Source of the DNA: Biscogniauxia marginata
Taxonomy: Eukaryota > Ascomycota > Sordariomycetes > Xylariales > Xylariaceae
Direction: 5' to 3'
Length of the DNA: 64,000 bases
Assembly (NCBI GenBank): GCA_022695795.1
Contig: MU404107.1
Location: 185,880 to 249,879 of the forward strand
The notes under the pieces are model-generated. The model saw nothing but the letters and a program-made list of their open reading frames with translations, was not told where the DNA came from and ran no database searches. A program made the translations under genes and the position numbers. Positions 23,825 to 35,674 of this stretch are shown here, in pieces; the stretch's first letter is position 1, and each line of letters starts with the position of its first letter.

Positions 23825-25424
23825 TTATAGTTCCTCGTCGCCGTCGCACTGTTGCCACATGGCCACCTTGCTGACTTCCATGGCCGGGCTCTTCCAGGTG
23901 GGATACCAGCTGTCCTGCGCATTCCAAAAGTCCTTTTTGGCATTCGCGCTGCCATCTAACCATGGCTTACCGCTCTTGGAATCTTCGAACCACCCATTCG
24001 TGCCACCAACCGCGACGTTTAGGATGAGGTAGAACTGCTGGTCAAACGGCGTGTTATCGCGTCCGGTCTGTGACCAGACATCATTGATACGCGTGCCGTT
24101 GCTGTTGGCAGCCGGGAAGTTTCCACGTTGCCATAGAGGCTCGTCAAAGTTGGTGTAGAGAACCTGTAAAAGGCGAGAGTTGACATATGTGAAGAGATAT
24201 TTTTGGGACCATTCTACGCCGAATGTGTTGAATCCCGCCGAGAAGGTTGTGTGCAACGCCTCGCGCTTCACGTTCGTCCTCCACCATGCATCCTTAGACA
24301 CACGCAGTTAGCAACGCTTTCGTATAACGATGTTGCAGGGAGGAAAGGGGCATAGGCTTGTAATGCCGAGATGTATCACTTACATTAGCCTGATCAGGAC
24401 CCCAGTGAAGGGCTGATGATACGATATTGTTACCTCCTTGGGTATAGGTGTAGTTGTTTCCCCTGCTCTCCACGATGTCGATCTCTCCGCTAGCCGGCCA
24501 TGGTCCGTAGGTATCCTCGACGGGCATCATCCAGATGGCAGGCCAGAGCCAGTCGCCTTCCGGTAATTTGGCGGTCACTTCGACACGTCCGTACTTGATG
24601 GTGGCACCTTTCTTGGTGTTGATGCGGCCGGACCTGGTAGGTGGTACAATGGTGGAATTGCCAGCAGTCGTGTTAGTGGCGGCGACACAATCCGATATCG
24701 ACGTTGAAGTACAGGTTCCATCTTTTAGCAGGTCGAGGGTGGAGTCCTTGTTAATCAAAGCAGGGTCCTGGAGGGTAGGCTTGATGAATAGGTGGCCGTT
24801 CTCAACATAGACATTCTCGTCTGTTGCGGTGGTCTGCACAAACTCGCCGTTGCTGAGACATGTCAGTTCTAATTCGAATTTCAGTATCGGGTCTCATTCT
24901 TACCCAAAACCACCGACCTGGACTTCTTTTGTCCAGATGTCCTCGTTGAAAGTTGAGAAGCTGTCATCAAGGACGACGCAGTACTTGTGTTTGACCACGC
25001 TCGACAGTCCGTCCCAGACCAGGAAACCGGAAATGCCTAATCCCACGAGAATTCCAATGATAGGTAAAATGGTGACCCACTTCTCCTTGGGGTCCTTCTT
25101 CTCCAGCCAGGGCTTTTCTACCTCTCCCTTCTTCACCCTCCGCGAATGGAAATACCGCTGCCCCCTCTCACCAAATCCCCGCCCAATTGCACTGGAACTG
25201 CCACCGCTAGAGGGCGGACGAGAGACGGAAGGCGAAGCGAAGGGATTGATAACCGTGGCAGAGGGGCCTGCTCTTTGAGAAGATGCTTGTGACTCTAGGC
25301 GATCATCCCGGAAAGGATTCCTGTCTGTGTTGGGCGTGCCCGGTCGGAGAGGCGTGGGGTTGGCCGTTGAGTTCAGAGAAGGACTGCCCGCCAGATGTCG
25401 GTTGCTAGACAAGTCTTGCTCCAT
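23825..25424 (-). CDS. GH16 beta-glucanase, type II membrane protein
   Basis: Three exons (25424-24904, 24852-24384, 24292-23825) encode 485 residues; introns of 51 and 91 bp are GT-AG and in frame. The protein starts with about 115 Ser/Pro/Arg-rich, probably cytosolic residues, then a single transmembrane helix (about 116-137) and an extracellular GH16 domain. The catalytic motif GEIDIVE puts the acids at Glu297, Asp299 and Glu302, in the beta-bulge form ExDxxE. It is preceded by WPAIWMMP and followed by HWGPDQAN and VAVGGTNGWF, as in fungal GH16 proteins related to glucan-binding and endoglucanase forms. It should cleave or remodel beta-1,3-glucan at the cell surface; substrate is inferred. 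The last exon uses a less common AAG 3' splice site. The start codon is the first in frame and lies before the low-complexity tail. Confidence 0.9.
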
Positions 25425-27955
25425 TACGTTGATGTTTAAGATTGTGTGAAGAGCAGTATGGGCGGTTAAATCCCGAGCGACAGGAATGTTGGCTTTAAGC
25501 CTTGCTCGAATATGGTAGTTGAATTAGGAAGTAGTATTGATTAGGGATTAAGTTATATATAAGGCTAATAATACTTGTAAGAAGGAATATGAATTGGAAC
25601 GAATGATGAAGCATCTGAGGGAGCGTATGTAGGAACCGAGGTTGGTTATAGCGATCGATTAACGTTGTATCTGCACGAGCAAGCCCGGGTGCTTAAGGCG
25701 AGAGCAACAGATAAAAAGGAACCCGGGCAAGCGGTGAATGGGACAAGAAGAGCCGGGTAGGTAGACGATAACCGGCCGCCATATTGGATGGCTTTTTGGG
25801 CTTGTACTTTCTACTATTTGATGTAGCTCTGGGATCCCTCGCTTCCGTTCTAGAGCCGATGCACTTCTCGGACCTATGTAGATAGGCCTTAAGCCTGCAA
25901 GTCGACAAGGGTATATCAGAGATCGAGACCGCCGCCCATGTTCGTGGCCGATCATTGAGATTAAGTCTACCTCGAACGGGTAATCAAGATTTCAAGGTTT
26001 AAATCAGCCAAGCTTTTTAGTTTCTTACGCGATCTTTATATAATATAATAAAAAACATATAAAATATTTATAAAAGCTTTATTTTAAGGTTTTTTATTTT
26101 AATTGTATTATATATTTATTTTTAATATAAAACTTATAAACTTTTAATTTATAAAGCTTTTTTTATATAATTTATTTATTTATATATATTTATATTAATT
26201 TTAAATAATAAAAATAAAAATAAAAAATTTTATTATTTAATAAATAAATATTTTATTAAATTATATATATGTTTTTTATAAGTTTATATAAAGTAACTAC
26301 GTACTTTTTACCTCGCTAATTAATTGTTAGTGTGAAACTAGCCTGATAACACGGACTCGCCAGGTCCTAGAGGGGTGCGAGTCAGCACCTTATATTCACT
26401 AATCTGACTTCCATGGATACCTGCGAGAAACACAAGTGGGACCACAAAGTCTGCAATGGCTGATTACTGAAAGGGGCAGGTGGGTATATCTAGAACAGGG
26501 TGGAGTGGGGTCCCGTTAAAGTTCGTATCTACTACTTAGTAGTCGGTACCGGTTCTATGAGACGGTCCGTCTTACCTCACAACTACGTTGCTATCCTGCG
26601 GGAATCGCACATTATGATTCGTGAGATATGATCGAAAAAGCAGCAAGAGATTGCACTATTGACAGCTACATATACCTATCAAAATTGCGCCGGTGCCCCG
26701 TTCCTGCAGGTCGATCCTTGGTCTCGGTTACGGAAACTATTCCATGGCGGGCTCTTTTACGCTTTACGGCTAGATTAGTTGGGGATTTGATGTTCCAGAT
26801 CTTATGTGAAGTACTAAGAGGCAGGCAGGTAGGTGGTATGCTAAGTGTGTTATTAATGGCGTCCTTGCACGTGGTGAACTAAATACAGTCTCATGTAGTC
26901 GGAAGATTTTAACGTGATAACTATCAGTACCTAACTTATACGAGATCTGTCGCAGCTACCCTCAGCCCCTAGCCGGTTACCTACGGGCCTGTATGTACCG
27001 GCGTTAGTAAAACTCGTCTAGATGCCGAAGCCTCTCCTGATTTACCGCAGAGAATGACGTGAATGTTACAGCCCATGGCTTGTCCGAGGAACTTCTCATG
27101 ATAACGCCATTGCTTGCCTCTCCATGGCACGATACAAATGTGCCTAATCACGCTCTAAACCCGGATCTCCGAGGAGATTCACGGTATTCTCACTGACTCT
27201 ACTTGTAAGCAGCCTCGCTGATTATTGCTTAAAATACCACCCGGACTTAGCTGCTGCTTATCCGAGTACTACCTCGAAGTACATGAAAATGGTCTTTTGA
27301 TCCCCCTAGTGCTCTCCGTCACATCTTTCCAACCTGAAAGTATCAGAACTATGAATGAATGGAAACCCGAGAAAACCAGCTTCCGTTCCGATCTGCTAGC
27401 CGTTCCCATGGATACCGTGTAGCCGCTTAAATGCCAGGACAGGTTTGCCCACCTTGAATGCAGATCATGAACAGAATCCTGGCCCGGACACTAATCTAAG
27501 ATGTGGTACATACTATCGGTATTGTGTGCAGAACCGACCTGTCCTGCCTGCATCTTTTAAACAGTATGCAGCCAAAACAGGAGCACGGACAATATAAATC
27601 CTTCTCCGTAAACCCCCCGCCCTGCGGATCGCCCCGTAGATCCTTTGAAGATCGCAGTATTCGCTGGCGGTTAGGGCTGATACTCCCGGTTGAGCAAATC
27701 CTCATCGCAACATTTTAGCAGTATAAATCTCGAACGCCTCTTAGTAATAGCTATGCCAAGAAGAAACGAGGAAACTCTTAGGCCGATTGTCAAGTCCGAT
27801 GTCTTCTTGCGGCCGTCGTCTGATCATTTTCAAAACTTGGGCAGGGCTTTAATGTCGGGTGTGGATGACAGCCGTTCTTGGTAGTAAATATGATAGTCGT
27901 CAAAACAGACGCATCAAATCTCAGTCATTCTCGCCAACGACGAAATTTCCATGTT
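25425..27955. other. Gene-poor region with one small AT-rich element
   Basis: Upstream region of the GH16 gene, then an AT-rich element at 26028-26301, then about 1.6 kb of genic-composition DNA with only short open frames. I found no splice-supported gene. Confidence 0.4.
26028..26301. mobile_element. Small AT-rich inverted-repeat element C
   Basis: A block of about 275 bp, nearly pure A+T, with ends resembling each other in inverted orientation: CTTTATATAA followed by ATAAAAAACATATA on the left, mirrored on the right. Composition switches abruptly at both borders. No coding capacity. It looks like a MITE or RIP-decayed remnant; family unknown. Confidence 0.4.
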
Positions 27956-28321
27956 TCAAGTATCAAGACGCCATAGATTATGCCGAGAGGATATGGTAGT
28001 GTCCCAGGTGAATAGGTATATCGGATCGGAGGAATCACTCCTCATGTTCGATGCAATTGTATGAACATGAGGATCAAGTTCATATTTTGGATCATATGAG
28101 TGCTCAAATACCACTTGGACGAATTCAGATATCTGAGATGACCTGGTGATATTGTCGGTGTCTGCGAGAAGCTGATCTGGTCATGATAGTTTTCCGACCA
28201 GTGTGGCGTCTCCGTAGTAAGAAGCGACGTGCGGATCACAATAAATGTTGGAATTGGTTGGCTTGTATTCGGTCAAGTCCTGCGGGTCACCAATAGTTCC
28301 GCGACTCAGAAGGAGGGCTGT
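27956..28321 (-). pseudogene. Coding remnant, 122-codon frame with one internal stop
   Basis: After a possible 3' splice site (TAG just above 28321) a minus-strand frame runs 122 codons to a TGA ending at 27956, broken only by one TGA at 28183-28181. That TGA could derive from CGA by C to T change. The frame reads like a folded protein (for example NIYCDPHVASYYGDATLVG and FVQVVFEHSYDPKYELDPHV). I do not recognise the family. Further protein-like pieces lie upstream on the same strand (28795-28920 and 28953-29723), so a larger decayed gene is possible. Confidence 0.35.
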
Positions 28322-28794
28322 CTACCTAAGGTAAATGGGAAATCGATCAGCGCGAGTGACATTTTCCAATGATAAGGGCGAGCAGGATAAACCACCTATA
28401 AACGTATTATGCGTCTGTAATATATTTCTCTGTAGGGCTCTAAACCGGCATATAAGAGATGATATGGTAAACGTGTCTGTAAAAGCCCACTCATTTTGTA
28501 GATTCTAGTTTGATCCTGGGTATTGGGGAATGTGATCAAGCTCAATATGCCTTGGGCCTCTGCGAGTATTAACACCGAGTCTAAATATACGTAGAGTAAT
28601 ATTCAAAATAGAAGATCAATCCACATGAGTAAGGATTAATGATGATGATGATGACGATGAAGGCGCATCCAGAGAGAGCCTTAGATATTATTATACTAGT
28701 TTCAAGTCATTGTTTCGGTAAAGCTAATTTCTTAGGTTACGTATCTCACTATATTCAAGGCGACAAATGCACCCAGATGACCCCAGTTGGTGCG

Positions 28795-29723
28795 TCAAAC
28801 ACAGTCACTTGACGCGCGGTAATTCTTGGGGGTCAAGCTTCGCCTCATCTCTGGCGTAACCTCGTGGGGATAGTAAGAAACGCCTCGAATATTCTGCTTG
28901 GCGATGAGCAGGTACTGCAGCTAGAAAGGTCACATTTGACTATCCACCCCAGGCCATGCGCTGAGTCCATTGTTGATAGCTATCCCAGGTGGTGAAGCTC
29001 TTTAACATGCATTGTAGCATTACAGGTCGCCCTGGATGTTATCAGCATATGGATAAGAGGCAGCGGGTTGTTGTCCATATTGCTAAATGGAGGACCCCGA
29101 ATCAAGACCGACTAAGAGCTAAAATATTATCACCAGCGACATACCAAGAGACATTACCACTTTATATTAGGTAGTAGTAGGACGTATATCTATTATGTCA
29201 AAGGGAATTCATTACCCTTAGTGAGGAAGTAGGTGGTTGAAGCTTTCGACAACTTGCTGATTCTAGCCAGCCGCAATATCCGAAATCTTGAATCGTCACA
29301 TGATGGATTCCTCCAAGGTGCTCTCATAGCAGACGGCGGTAGCTGCGGCGTGTATAGTTCGTATGCGACGTCACCGAACCACATAGTGTTTGCTTCCGGG
29401 TGCACGACGTTTCAAGAGATTCCGGCAAATTTAGGTGATATCTGTTCTGCAAGCCAAAACCCCCCGGTTGTCATGCCGTATCCTCGCATATTCCTTCGTA
29501 TCAGCGTGCGTAGGGCTGTATTACTTTAGTCTGCTGCCAAACAGACTCCATATCCAGAGCACTGGCTCCGGCGCCAATCGGTGCGTCCACGGCGCCCAGG
29601 TGGTACAGTCGCATGGTAAAAACATGCTCGTGAACGGCGTGGTACACATTAATAGGAATGGTCCCAACTCCGAGGGCACTGCTGTGCGACAGAACCCGTG
29701 CTCCACGACGCGTGCCTAGTGTC
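28795..29723 (-). pseudogene. Further coding-like remnants on the same strand
   Basis: Several minus-strand pieces look coding but do not join cleanly. They are: 28920-28795 (LQYLLIAKQNIRGVSYYPHE); about 29012-28953 (FTTWDSYQQWTQRMAWGG); about 29508-29193, one frame with a single TGA at 29414-29412 (GYGMTTGGFWLAEQISPKFA, then TMWFGDVAYELYTPQLPPS); and about 29723-29527 (NVYHAVHEHVFTMRLYHLG). Stops and frame changes separate them. They may be exons of one degraded gene together with 27956-28321. No family recognised. Confidence 0.3.
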
Positions 29724-29867
29724 GGCGTCTACCCATAACAGCCGCGTCAAGTCGCAGCGATCTGTTGTCTGTGGGCGCCGTATCACACAGTGCTGACTGC
29801 CAAGAAAACGACAGTTAGTGAGATTTATACGTAGACTGTTACAGATAGCATCTTATTGAGCAATACC

Positions 29868-30317
29868 CTAACAGTAGTTATAGGAAGGGCGGGGGCTAGG
29901 GAAAGGGGCAGGAGAAAAGGGGGGGACTGGGTACATTGGGATGTCTGTGGCAATGTGTCTTGGTGCTAAGGTGAACTCGGTGCTGGTGACATAAGTTAGG
30001 ATTTCTATGTAGTTCGGCGATAGGGAAGTATAGTTACTAGCACAGTCGACGCCAGAGCGATCGATTCTGCTATCGGGTGAGATGAGATGAGACAAGACGG
30101 TTATTAGCGATAAATCAGATGCATCTCCGAATGGCCAGTAACAAACTAAATGAGTTCCTTCTGTGCCATTATATAAGGAGTAAGCGGGGAAGATCTGATC
30201 GAAGGAACAAGTCCCTGGCATGGGATGTATGCAGACGAATTGATCGGGTGATGGGAATATCTCAGCCCTACTGTGAAACGTCGCTATAAAAAGTGATTGG
30301 TTTAAGTGTACCTTCAA
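29868..30317 (-). CDS. Hypothetical open frame, 149 codons
   Basis: A minus-strand open frame starting MKVHLNQSLF. It has four cysteines in its first two-thirds, two potential N-glycosylation sites (in YNGTEG and SNYTS) and a Pro-rich end. It has no clear signal peptide and no recognised domain, and may be part of the same decayed locus as the remnants at 27956-29723, or chance. Confidence 0.2.
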   Translation of the reverse strand: MKVHLNQSLFIATFHSRAEIFPSPDQFVCIHPMPGTCSFDQIFPAYSLYNGTEGTHLVCYWPFGDASDLSLITVLSHLISPDSRIDRSGVDCASNYTSLSPNYIEILTYVTSTEFTLAPRHIATDIPMYPVPPFSPAPFPSPRPSYNYC

Positions 30318-31013
30318 ACTGCCAAGTTAAGCAAATGAACCGCTCCGATTATATATTAATTCAGGATGATATATTGGTGTGTGCCTTGCGGCAGACGCCG
30401 AGAGTTGAATTGTGTAGGAAATCTAAAATGAAATCTAAACGGAATCTAGTTCAGAGTTGTCAAGTCCGAAACTTGCAACACCCTCTTACATCAAACTGCG
30501 CCTAAACGACATCGTACATACATACTCCATTTTTAGCGGCATGTAGCCCTAAATATCCAAAGAAAGACACAGCCGCCTTACAGAACGATGACCATCTTAT
30601 CTGACCGACTTCCCACTCTGGTATTGGTTTTCCGCGAGGAAATATATCTGAAAGGAATTGCGGGAAATAACCTCAAAATTCTCCCGAGAGATGTTGATCT
30701 TTCTGCAAAGTTGTATAGACGGAAGAGAAAAATGAAACAGAAACTGAAAGGGAAATGAAATGAAATCTATATCTTGGATCGTGATTCGTAACAGACCGAC
30801 ATGGTCGGCGTTTTGACAAAAGGAACTGGGTTAAGAAGAGAAGAAAGAAGGGAAGAAGAATCAAATCCTATACGGTATCCAGTGGCGTCTGATGCCGTGC
30901 AACCTGCGAGCCGTCACTGTAAAGCGAGATGACTAGCATAGAGACCGGCGGATAGTTTATTGCAACTCGTCAGCCCTGAAATTCAGCCCGCGCGTCGGAG
31001 ATGTCACCTCGAC
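30318..31013. other. Intergenic region, nothing recognised
   Basis: About 700 bp with only short open frames and no repeat or RNA gene that I can support. Confidence 0.35.
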
Positions 31014-31916
31014 CTAAGCCGATGATGTCAGAATCCCCAGGCTCACCGAATCAGAGTTGCTGCTAGACGTCTTGAGGCTGCCATGGATTCTGAGAAAGCG
31101 GGCCGTCAGGATTATCGCCACAGACCGGAACGGTCGGGTATGCAGTAAAGGTTCTCCTGACGATGTGCCGGGCTCCTGGGTAGACCTCGTGGCACATAGG
31201 CTGCTCATCTGGGCCACTTCGACTCGAGTCCGCTTTTTCACTTGATCCAGTGTGACAAGCGGCTGCATTGAGCATGACCTCGGGGATTTCGTGCTACTCT
31301 GTGTTCGGGCACGACCTGGCAATGCTTTGAGCGGCCGTACGACACGGTGCTGAATATCCTCAACTTCGTGCTCTAGAACGAGACCTGTAGAGATAGCGTC
31401 GCTCCTCCCTAGAAATTGGGAAACCGATTCACGTGTGGGTTTCCTACAGGACTGGGTAGATGTCGGTCTAGACCTGCGAGGACTCGGAGGTGGAGTCGGC
31501 ACGTTCGGTCGAGGGCTGACGGGGCCTGGCCGGTTAGGTCCAGGTGTAGGGGGGCGCGGAGGATGAGGGAAAAGGAATGGCTTGATTGGAGAAGTAAGGA
31601 TACTGAACCGCTGGGATACGCTGTTCCGAAATCTAATAATTGAAGCGCGAGGGCTAGGGGGCGGAGTTGGGACTGGTGGTCGAGGAGGGATTGGGGGTGG
31701 CCGTGGATGTGGGCCCGGAGTTGGTGGACGTGGCGGATCTGGCAGGCAGAGAGGATCTCTCGTAGTAAGCACATTGACGACTGGTGGTTTACTCTGGTAG
31801 TCGTGAGTCCGAGTCTCGCCAGGGCCTGAGTAAATATCCGGGTGCAATGATATACATTGGCAAGAACGGAAGGGAGTCAGAAGAGAAAGCATCTCGTAGT
31901 TTAGAGAGTAGCTCAA
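31014..31916 (-). CDS. Hypothetical proline-rich open frame with a duplicated module
   Basis: A 300-codon minus-strand frame with no stop, unusually long for this gene-poor stretch. Residues 61-90 and 119-147 are two copies of a Pro-rich module (PPRPPTPGP...PTPPPSPR), separated by about 28 unrelated residues. The rest is Ser/Arg/Thr-rich with no domain I know. No signal peptide is visible. The opposite strand also reads openly over part of this region as a Gly/Arg-rich frame, as expected for GC-rich repeats, so openness is weak evidence. It could be an exon of a larger gene, a relic or an accident of composition. Confidence 0.3.
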   Translation of the reverse strand: MSYSLNYEMLSLLTPFRSCQCISLHPDIYSGPGETRTHDYQSKPPVVNVLTTRDPLCLPDPPRPPTPGPHPRPPPIPPRPPVPTPPPSPRASIIRFRNSVSQRFSILTSPIKPFLFPHPPRPPTPGPNRPGPVSPRPNVPTPPPSPRRSRPTSTQSCRKPTRESVSQFLGRSDAISTGLVLEHEVEDIQHRVVRPLKALPGRARTQSSTKSPRSCSMQPLVTLDQVKKRTRVEVAQMSSLCATRSTQEPGTSSGEPLLHTRPFRSVAIILTARFLRIHGSLKTSSSNSDSVSLGILTSSA

Positions 31917-32983
31917 CGCTGTAAGTTTTTGTCCGTCCTAGTGAACACTAAAGAAATGTGATGAAGAAACCCTGGAGAGACTTGCAAGTCTAGCGGACAT
32001 CTGAACGACTGATTTATAGTTTCTAGATGACACTTAGAAAGGCAGACACCTGGTACGAGGCCGTTCACAACGGATTCATCGACAAAATTGTAATGTACCA
32101 AGCACTAGAGACAGTATCTCTTCCTCGGCCCTGCAGGGCCGAAATAGCGACATGCCATGAAACAAAGGCAGATGAATGCCTCACCTAGGGGGGACGTGAT
32201 CCTGGGAGTCAACTTGGAACAAGACAGCTGAACCTGCGCCCCAGTCCCGCAAGTCTGCCTTCGACGACTTGCCAGATCTTCTTCGACAAGATAGTGAAGT
32301 CATCAAAACGCCGCAAGATGCGTGTTGAAGGCAAAGATGGCACTATCCCGGCCCCCTCATCCCCCCCCAATTACTTCACCGCTAGTAGCTATCTCGACGA
32401 GGACAGTTGAAAACCTATACGAAGGATGAGTATCGAGACCACGTGCTGCGTATGTTTCCGCGGGTTTCCATAGAGGACTGCATACGCATTGCCAGAATAT
32501 GCCTATGGATACTTAACAGCAGGGTCAGATAAACTTCTTGTGGGACTCGGTATGTCGAGCGTGCCTTGCCCTACGGCAGCCAGAGGATCGATCCTTTCCG
32601 TTCGGCATTTAGTACCGACTGGTATATACGGCACAATGGGTCCGAAAAAGAATAACGTTACAATATACGATGAAACTCAGCTCATCTATATCTTTATAAA
32701 GAACACATTCTGACATACATATTTAAGCAAAACTGCAGCCGAGGGTGTCTTAAAATTATTCCCTGTCAAGAATGGGGGTCGATATCCTCAGATGACAACG
32801 GATGGCGGCTAGCTAACGACTCATCCACCGATTGTTGACCTCCAGAGCCGAGGTGAAGTGTTAGGGGGTTTCTGAGGTGCGGTTACACGATCTGTCACGA
32901 GGCAACCCTGCCCTTAGCCTCACTCGCAGCTGGAGAGAAGCCTCTAATCGTGTCCACGATCGTGCCTCGCATCTCGGGGGCGG
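31917..32983. other. Intergenic region, nothing recognised
   Basis: About 1.1 kb between the proline-rich frame and the cupin pseudogene. Open frames are short and no repeat or RNA gene was seen. Confidence 0.35.
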
Positions 32984-33842
32984 CTACCGACCTTGGCCTA
33001 AATTATCCCGTGTTGAAGAATCCTCATCTGCAACGGGTACGCGGTTTGGTCCAGAGACTGCAACCACCGCGAGGAGACGCACCCATTGGTCGGTATGGTT
33101 AGACAGCCTGAATACCACACCACCAATTAGCGTGTAACTATAGCCTGACGGGCTGATAATCATATACGACTTATACGTGTATTATTCCGTGCTGAATGAC
33201 TACTTCGCCTGTGTGGCACAAAGTCTCGGCAGGCTTGCCGTAGCCGTCGTGCGTCCCAAAGGGACCGGATGGAGTGATGAGACTCAACGTCCCACTCAAG
33301 ACGACAAGATAGTCGGTGGATGTTGTACGGCGCTGTGCGAGGGTCAGCCCCCTCCCCCTTCATTACACTGCCTATTCTCTTCTTTCGATGTAAAATGGAC
33401 GTACCATTACGCCTTTACTGTTCGGAGCAAGGTCCAGATAATACAAGATCAGTCCTCCGGGTAACACAATGCCGGCGCCAGGAACTTCCGTCTAGCGGGA
33501 TGGGACCCCTAGAGACCGTCAGTCATACAGGATCGTTTGTCAGCCTAGCAACCTAACTTGGACCTCGATGCCACATATACCTCTGCAGTCATGGGCATCC
33601 AAAAGGCCCGGCTAGGGGATTCACTTTGGTGGTACTCACGATCCATCATTGCTAGTCGGCACACGCACGCTGCTTGCCACACGTGCTCTCGCCAGCAAGA
33701 CGCCTAAGATTGCTTGAGGCTCCAGCGTATCGACGACAACCTCGACCGCCGGTTCGGTGTGCAATTTTGCCGCCCCCGACCTCTGGAGGGGGAGGTTCGA
33801 GGCGGTAATGCGCTTCGGGGCTGGCAATGGTGACGGTGTCAT
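32984..33842 (-). pseudogene. Cupin-domain protein, two frameshifts
   Basis: Four exons can be traced: 33842-33640, 33508-33405, 33332-33177 and 33107-32984, with good GT-AG introns (GTGAGT, GTACGT and GTATAA donors; one intron has a CTGAC branch site). Translation gives MTPSPLPAPKRITASNL, EPAVEVVVDTLEPQAILG, GAGIVLPGGLILYYLDLAP, TTSTDYLVVLSGTLSLITP, HTGEVVIQHGIIH and NHTDQWVRLLAVVA. These are hallmarks of small fungal cupins whose beta-barrel binds a metal or small ligand. Reading frame is lost twice: at about 33488 in exon 2 and at about 33104, just inside exon 4. The introns and stop are otherwise well kept, so decay is recent or the indels are assembly errors. Function of the intact relatives is not known to me. 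Confidence 0.7.
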
Positions 33843-34643
33843 ATTTTCTGTGTTCTGTGATGAACTAGTTGGCGGGCTTGGTCAATACGGACAGAAGAGG
33901 ATGTTGCCAGCCTGCATTTGTGTAACAACAAGTTCAACTCGGATGCCGCCAGAACTTATATACTCGTGAGTCGTAAGACAAGCTGCAATAGCCGCACGAG
34001 CTGGGTCATCTACCACCGGGTAGTTAGCATCGTATAGTAAGAGCATGACAAAGAGAATGATTGATCAGCGTCACGGGTTTTCGTCTATGCTCACACGTTC
34101 GTTAGTGCGCTGGACATGGGATAGATCACGTCGGATGGATTTACGACCCAGGATAGAATGCATTCTTCATTTTGTAATCTTGGAAATTCGTTCTTCAGAT
34201 ATCGAAGTAGACGCAAATGTCATACTGTGGAAATTCCCTTTTTACACGAGCCTGGATACTGGTTGCTACAGACTGCACTGTTTTTTGGCTGCTAAGCATC
34301 CTTCGCTAACTACCCGGAGAGTTATAGAAATCCTAGGCCGTGGTGCTCAAAGCACGGGGATTTGTCGTGCCAAGACAAGAGACGAGGCCACACATACGTT
34401 CAACGGGACGCTTATTCCTTGGTGTATAGCCATGGGGTTATAGACGTGCTTTTGGTAAATCGAACACTCGTTGGAGGACTGCCTTCGACTAGGCCGTTTG
34501 TTGCTGCCACCAAATACGGAGAACCGGGTAGCTTGTCACGCAAGGAAACTCGACGCACCGCCGCAAATGGAACCTTCTTGGCCACATATCTAGTATCTTT
34601 TGCCTCCCTCCCTCACGCCTATTTAAATGCATCTTGTACTGAT
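33843..34643. other. Intergenic region between cupin pseudogene and RNPS1-like gene
   Basis: About 800 bp holding the pseudogene's upstream region and the 3' flank of the RNPS1-like gene. Open frames here are short and show no family features. Confidence 0.4.
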
Positions 34644-35674
34644 TCAACGGTGTCCTCTACCGACGCTGCGCGAACGACTACGGCCTCGGTAACTGTCGTA
34701 GCTGCGGCTGCGTCGCCGGCCATCATAGTCATCATAACTATCTCTTCGTCCACCCCGACGTCTCGGGGGAGATCTGGATCTGGAATCGTCTGATGGGCTA
34801 CGATGGCGTCGGAGAGGCGGGGATCTAGAGCGCGAGTAGGAACGCGGACGGTAGGTGTCAAAATTGTCGCGGGTAGATCGTCCGAACCGCGGAGGTGAGC
34901 GTGGTGGCCTTCCTCCTCCGTAACCAGGGCCCCTGCCACCGCCAGTGCCACTACCACCTCCGCCTCCGCCTCCGCCTCCGCCGCCTCGACCTCTGAAGCC
35001 GGGAGCCGGAACTCGTGGATCAATGTTGGCACCTCGACTGGCGGTTGGAGGAGATGGAGAAAACTTGCGTCGAGGTAGGACGATGGAGACGTTGATGACT
35101 GCACCGTCGAGTTGGGCTTCATGCATGCTGGAAATAGCTGCCTCCGCGTCGGCTTCATTCACGTAAAGAATGTAGGCGGTTCCGCGATTTGTGTTGTCTA
35201 AGAACTACAGTTAGTGTGTCGGCATTACCAAAGCTCGGGAATAGACAGGTGGTTGGCCACTCACATTGCCTATTCAATGGCAGGTCTAGATCCCTGATCG
35301 GGCCATACTGACCGAAGATCTCGCGTAGATGGTCCTCGTTGATGGTCTTGGTTAACTTCTCGACGACGATCTTTCGCGTGGTCGTAGTCGAATCAGCATG
35401 GGTGTGCAAGGCTCGTACATCGTAGCCGGCTTGGAAACACGAGTAGATGGGGACATACCTTGGTGCTTCCTCTCAGCGGGCTACGACTCTCGCGGTCACG
35501 GCTCACGCTTCTAGTCTCGCTCCGGTACCTGCCGTTGCGACGAGGCGGTGTAAGAGATGGGGATCTGGTTGGAGACCGCCGGCGCCGGACTGGCGTAGGC
35601 GATGGTGAAAACCGCGAGGCGGGCGTAGGAGAGCGCGAATTGGGACGGTCCCGAGAAGGCGACCGGTAATCCAT
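34644..35674 (-). CDS. RNPS1-like SR protein with one RRM
   Basis: Three exons (35674-35459, 35370-35265, 35197-34644) encode 291 residues. An N-terminal Arg/Ser-rich region (about 1-70, many RSPS repeats) is followed by an RRM at about 73-155. That RRM opens with IVVEKLTKTINEDHLREIFG (RNP2-like) and contains RGTAYILYV (RNP1-like). A Gly-rich linker with a run of 12 or so glycines and a C-terminal RS domain follow. This is the layout of RNPS1, a splicing activator and exon-junction-complex partner in the nucleus. Both introns join in frame and restore the RRM. The first acceptor would be an AAG, with a GCTGAT branch-like element about 25 bp upstream. It is a housekeeping-type gene, and it directly borders the 12 kb transposon nest upstream. 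Confidence 0.9.

Noticed and set aside
28640..28662. GATGATGATGATGACGATGA run
   Set aside because: A short simple repeat with no further structure.
31750..31830. tRNA-like stretch with a T-arm-like GTGAG TCCGAGT CTCGC
   Set aside because: A T-arm-like hairpin is present, but no matching acceptor stem, D-arm or 5 bp anticodon stem with a 7 nt loop could be built.
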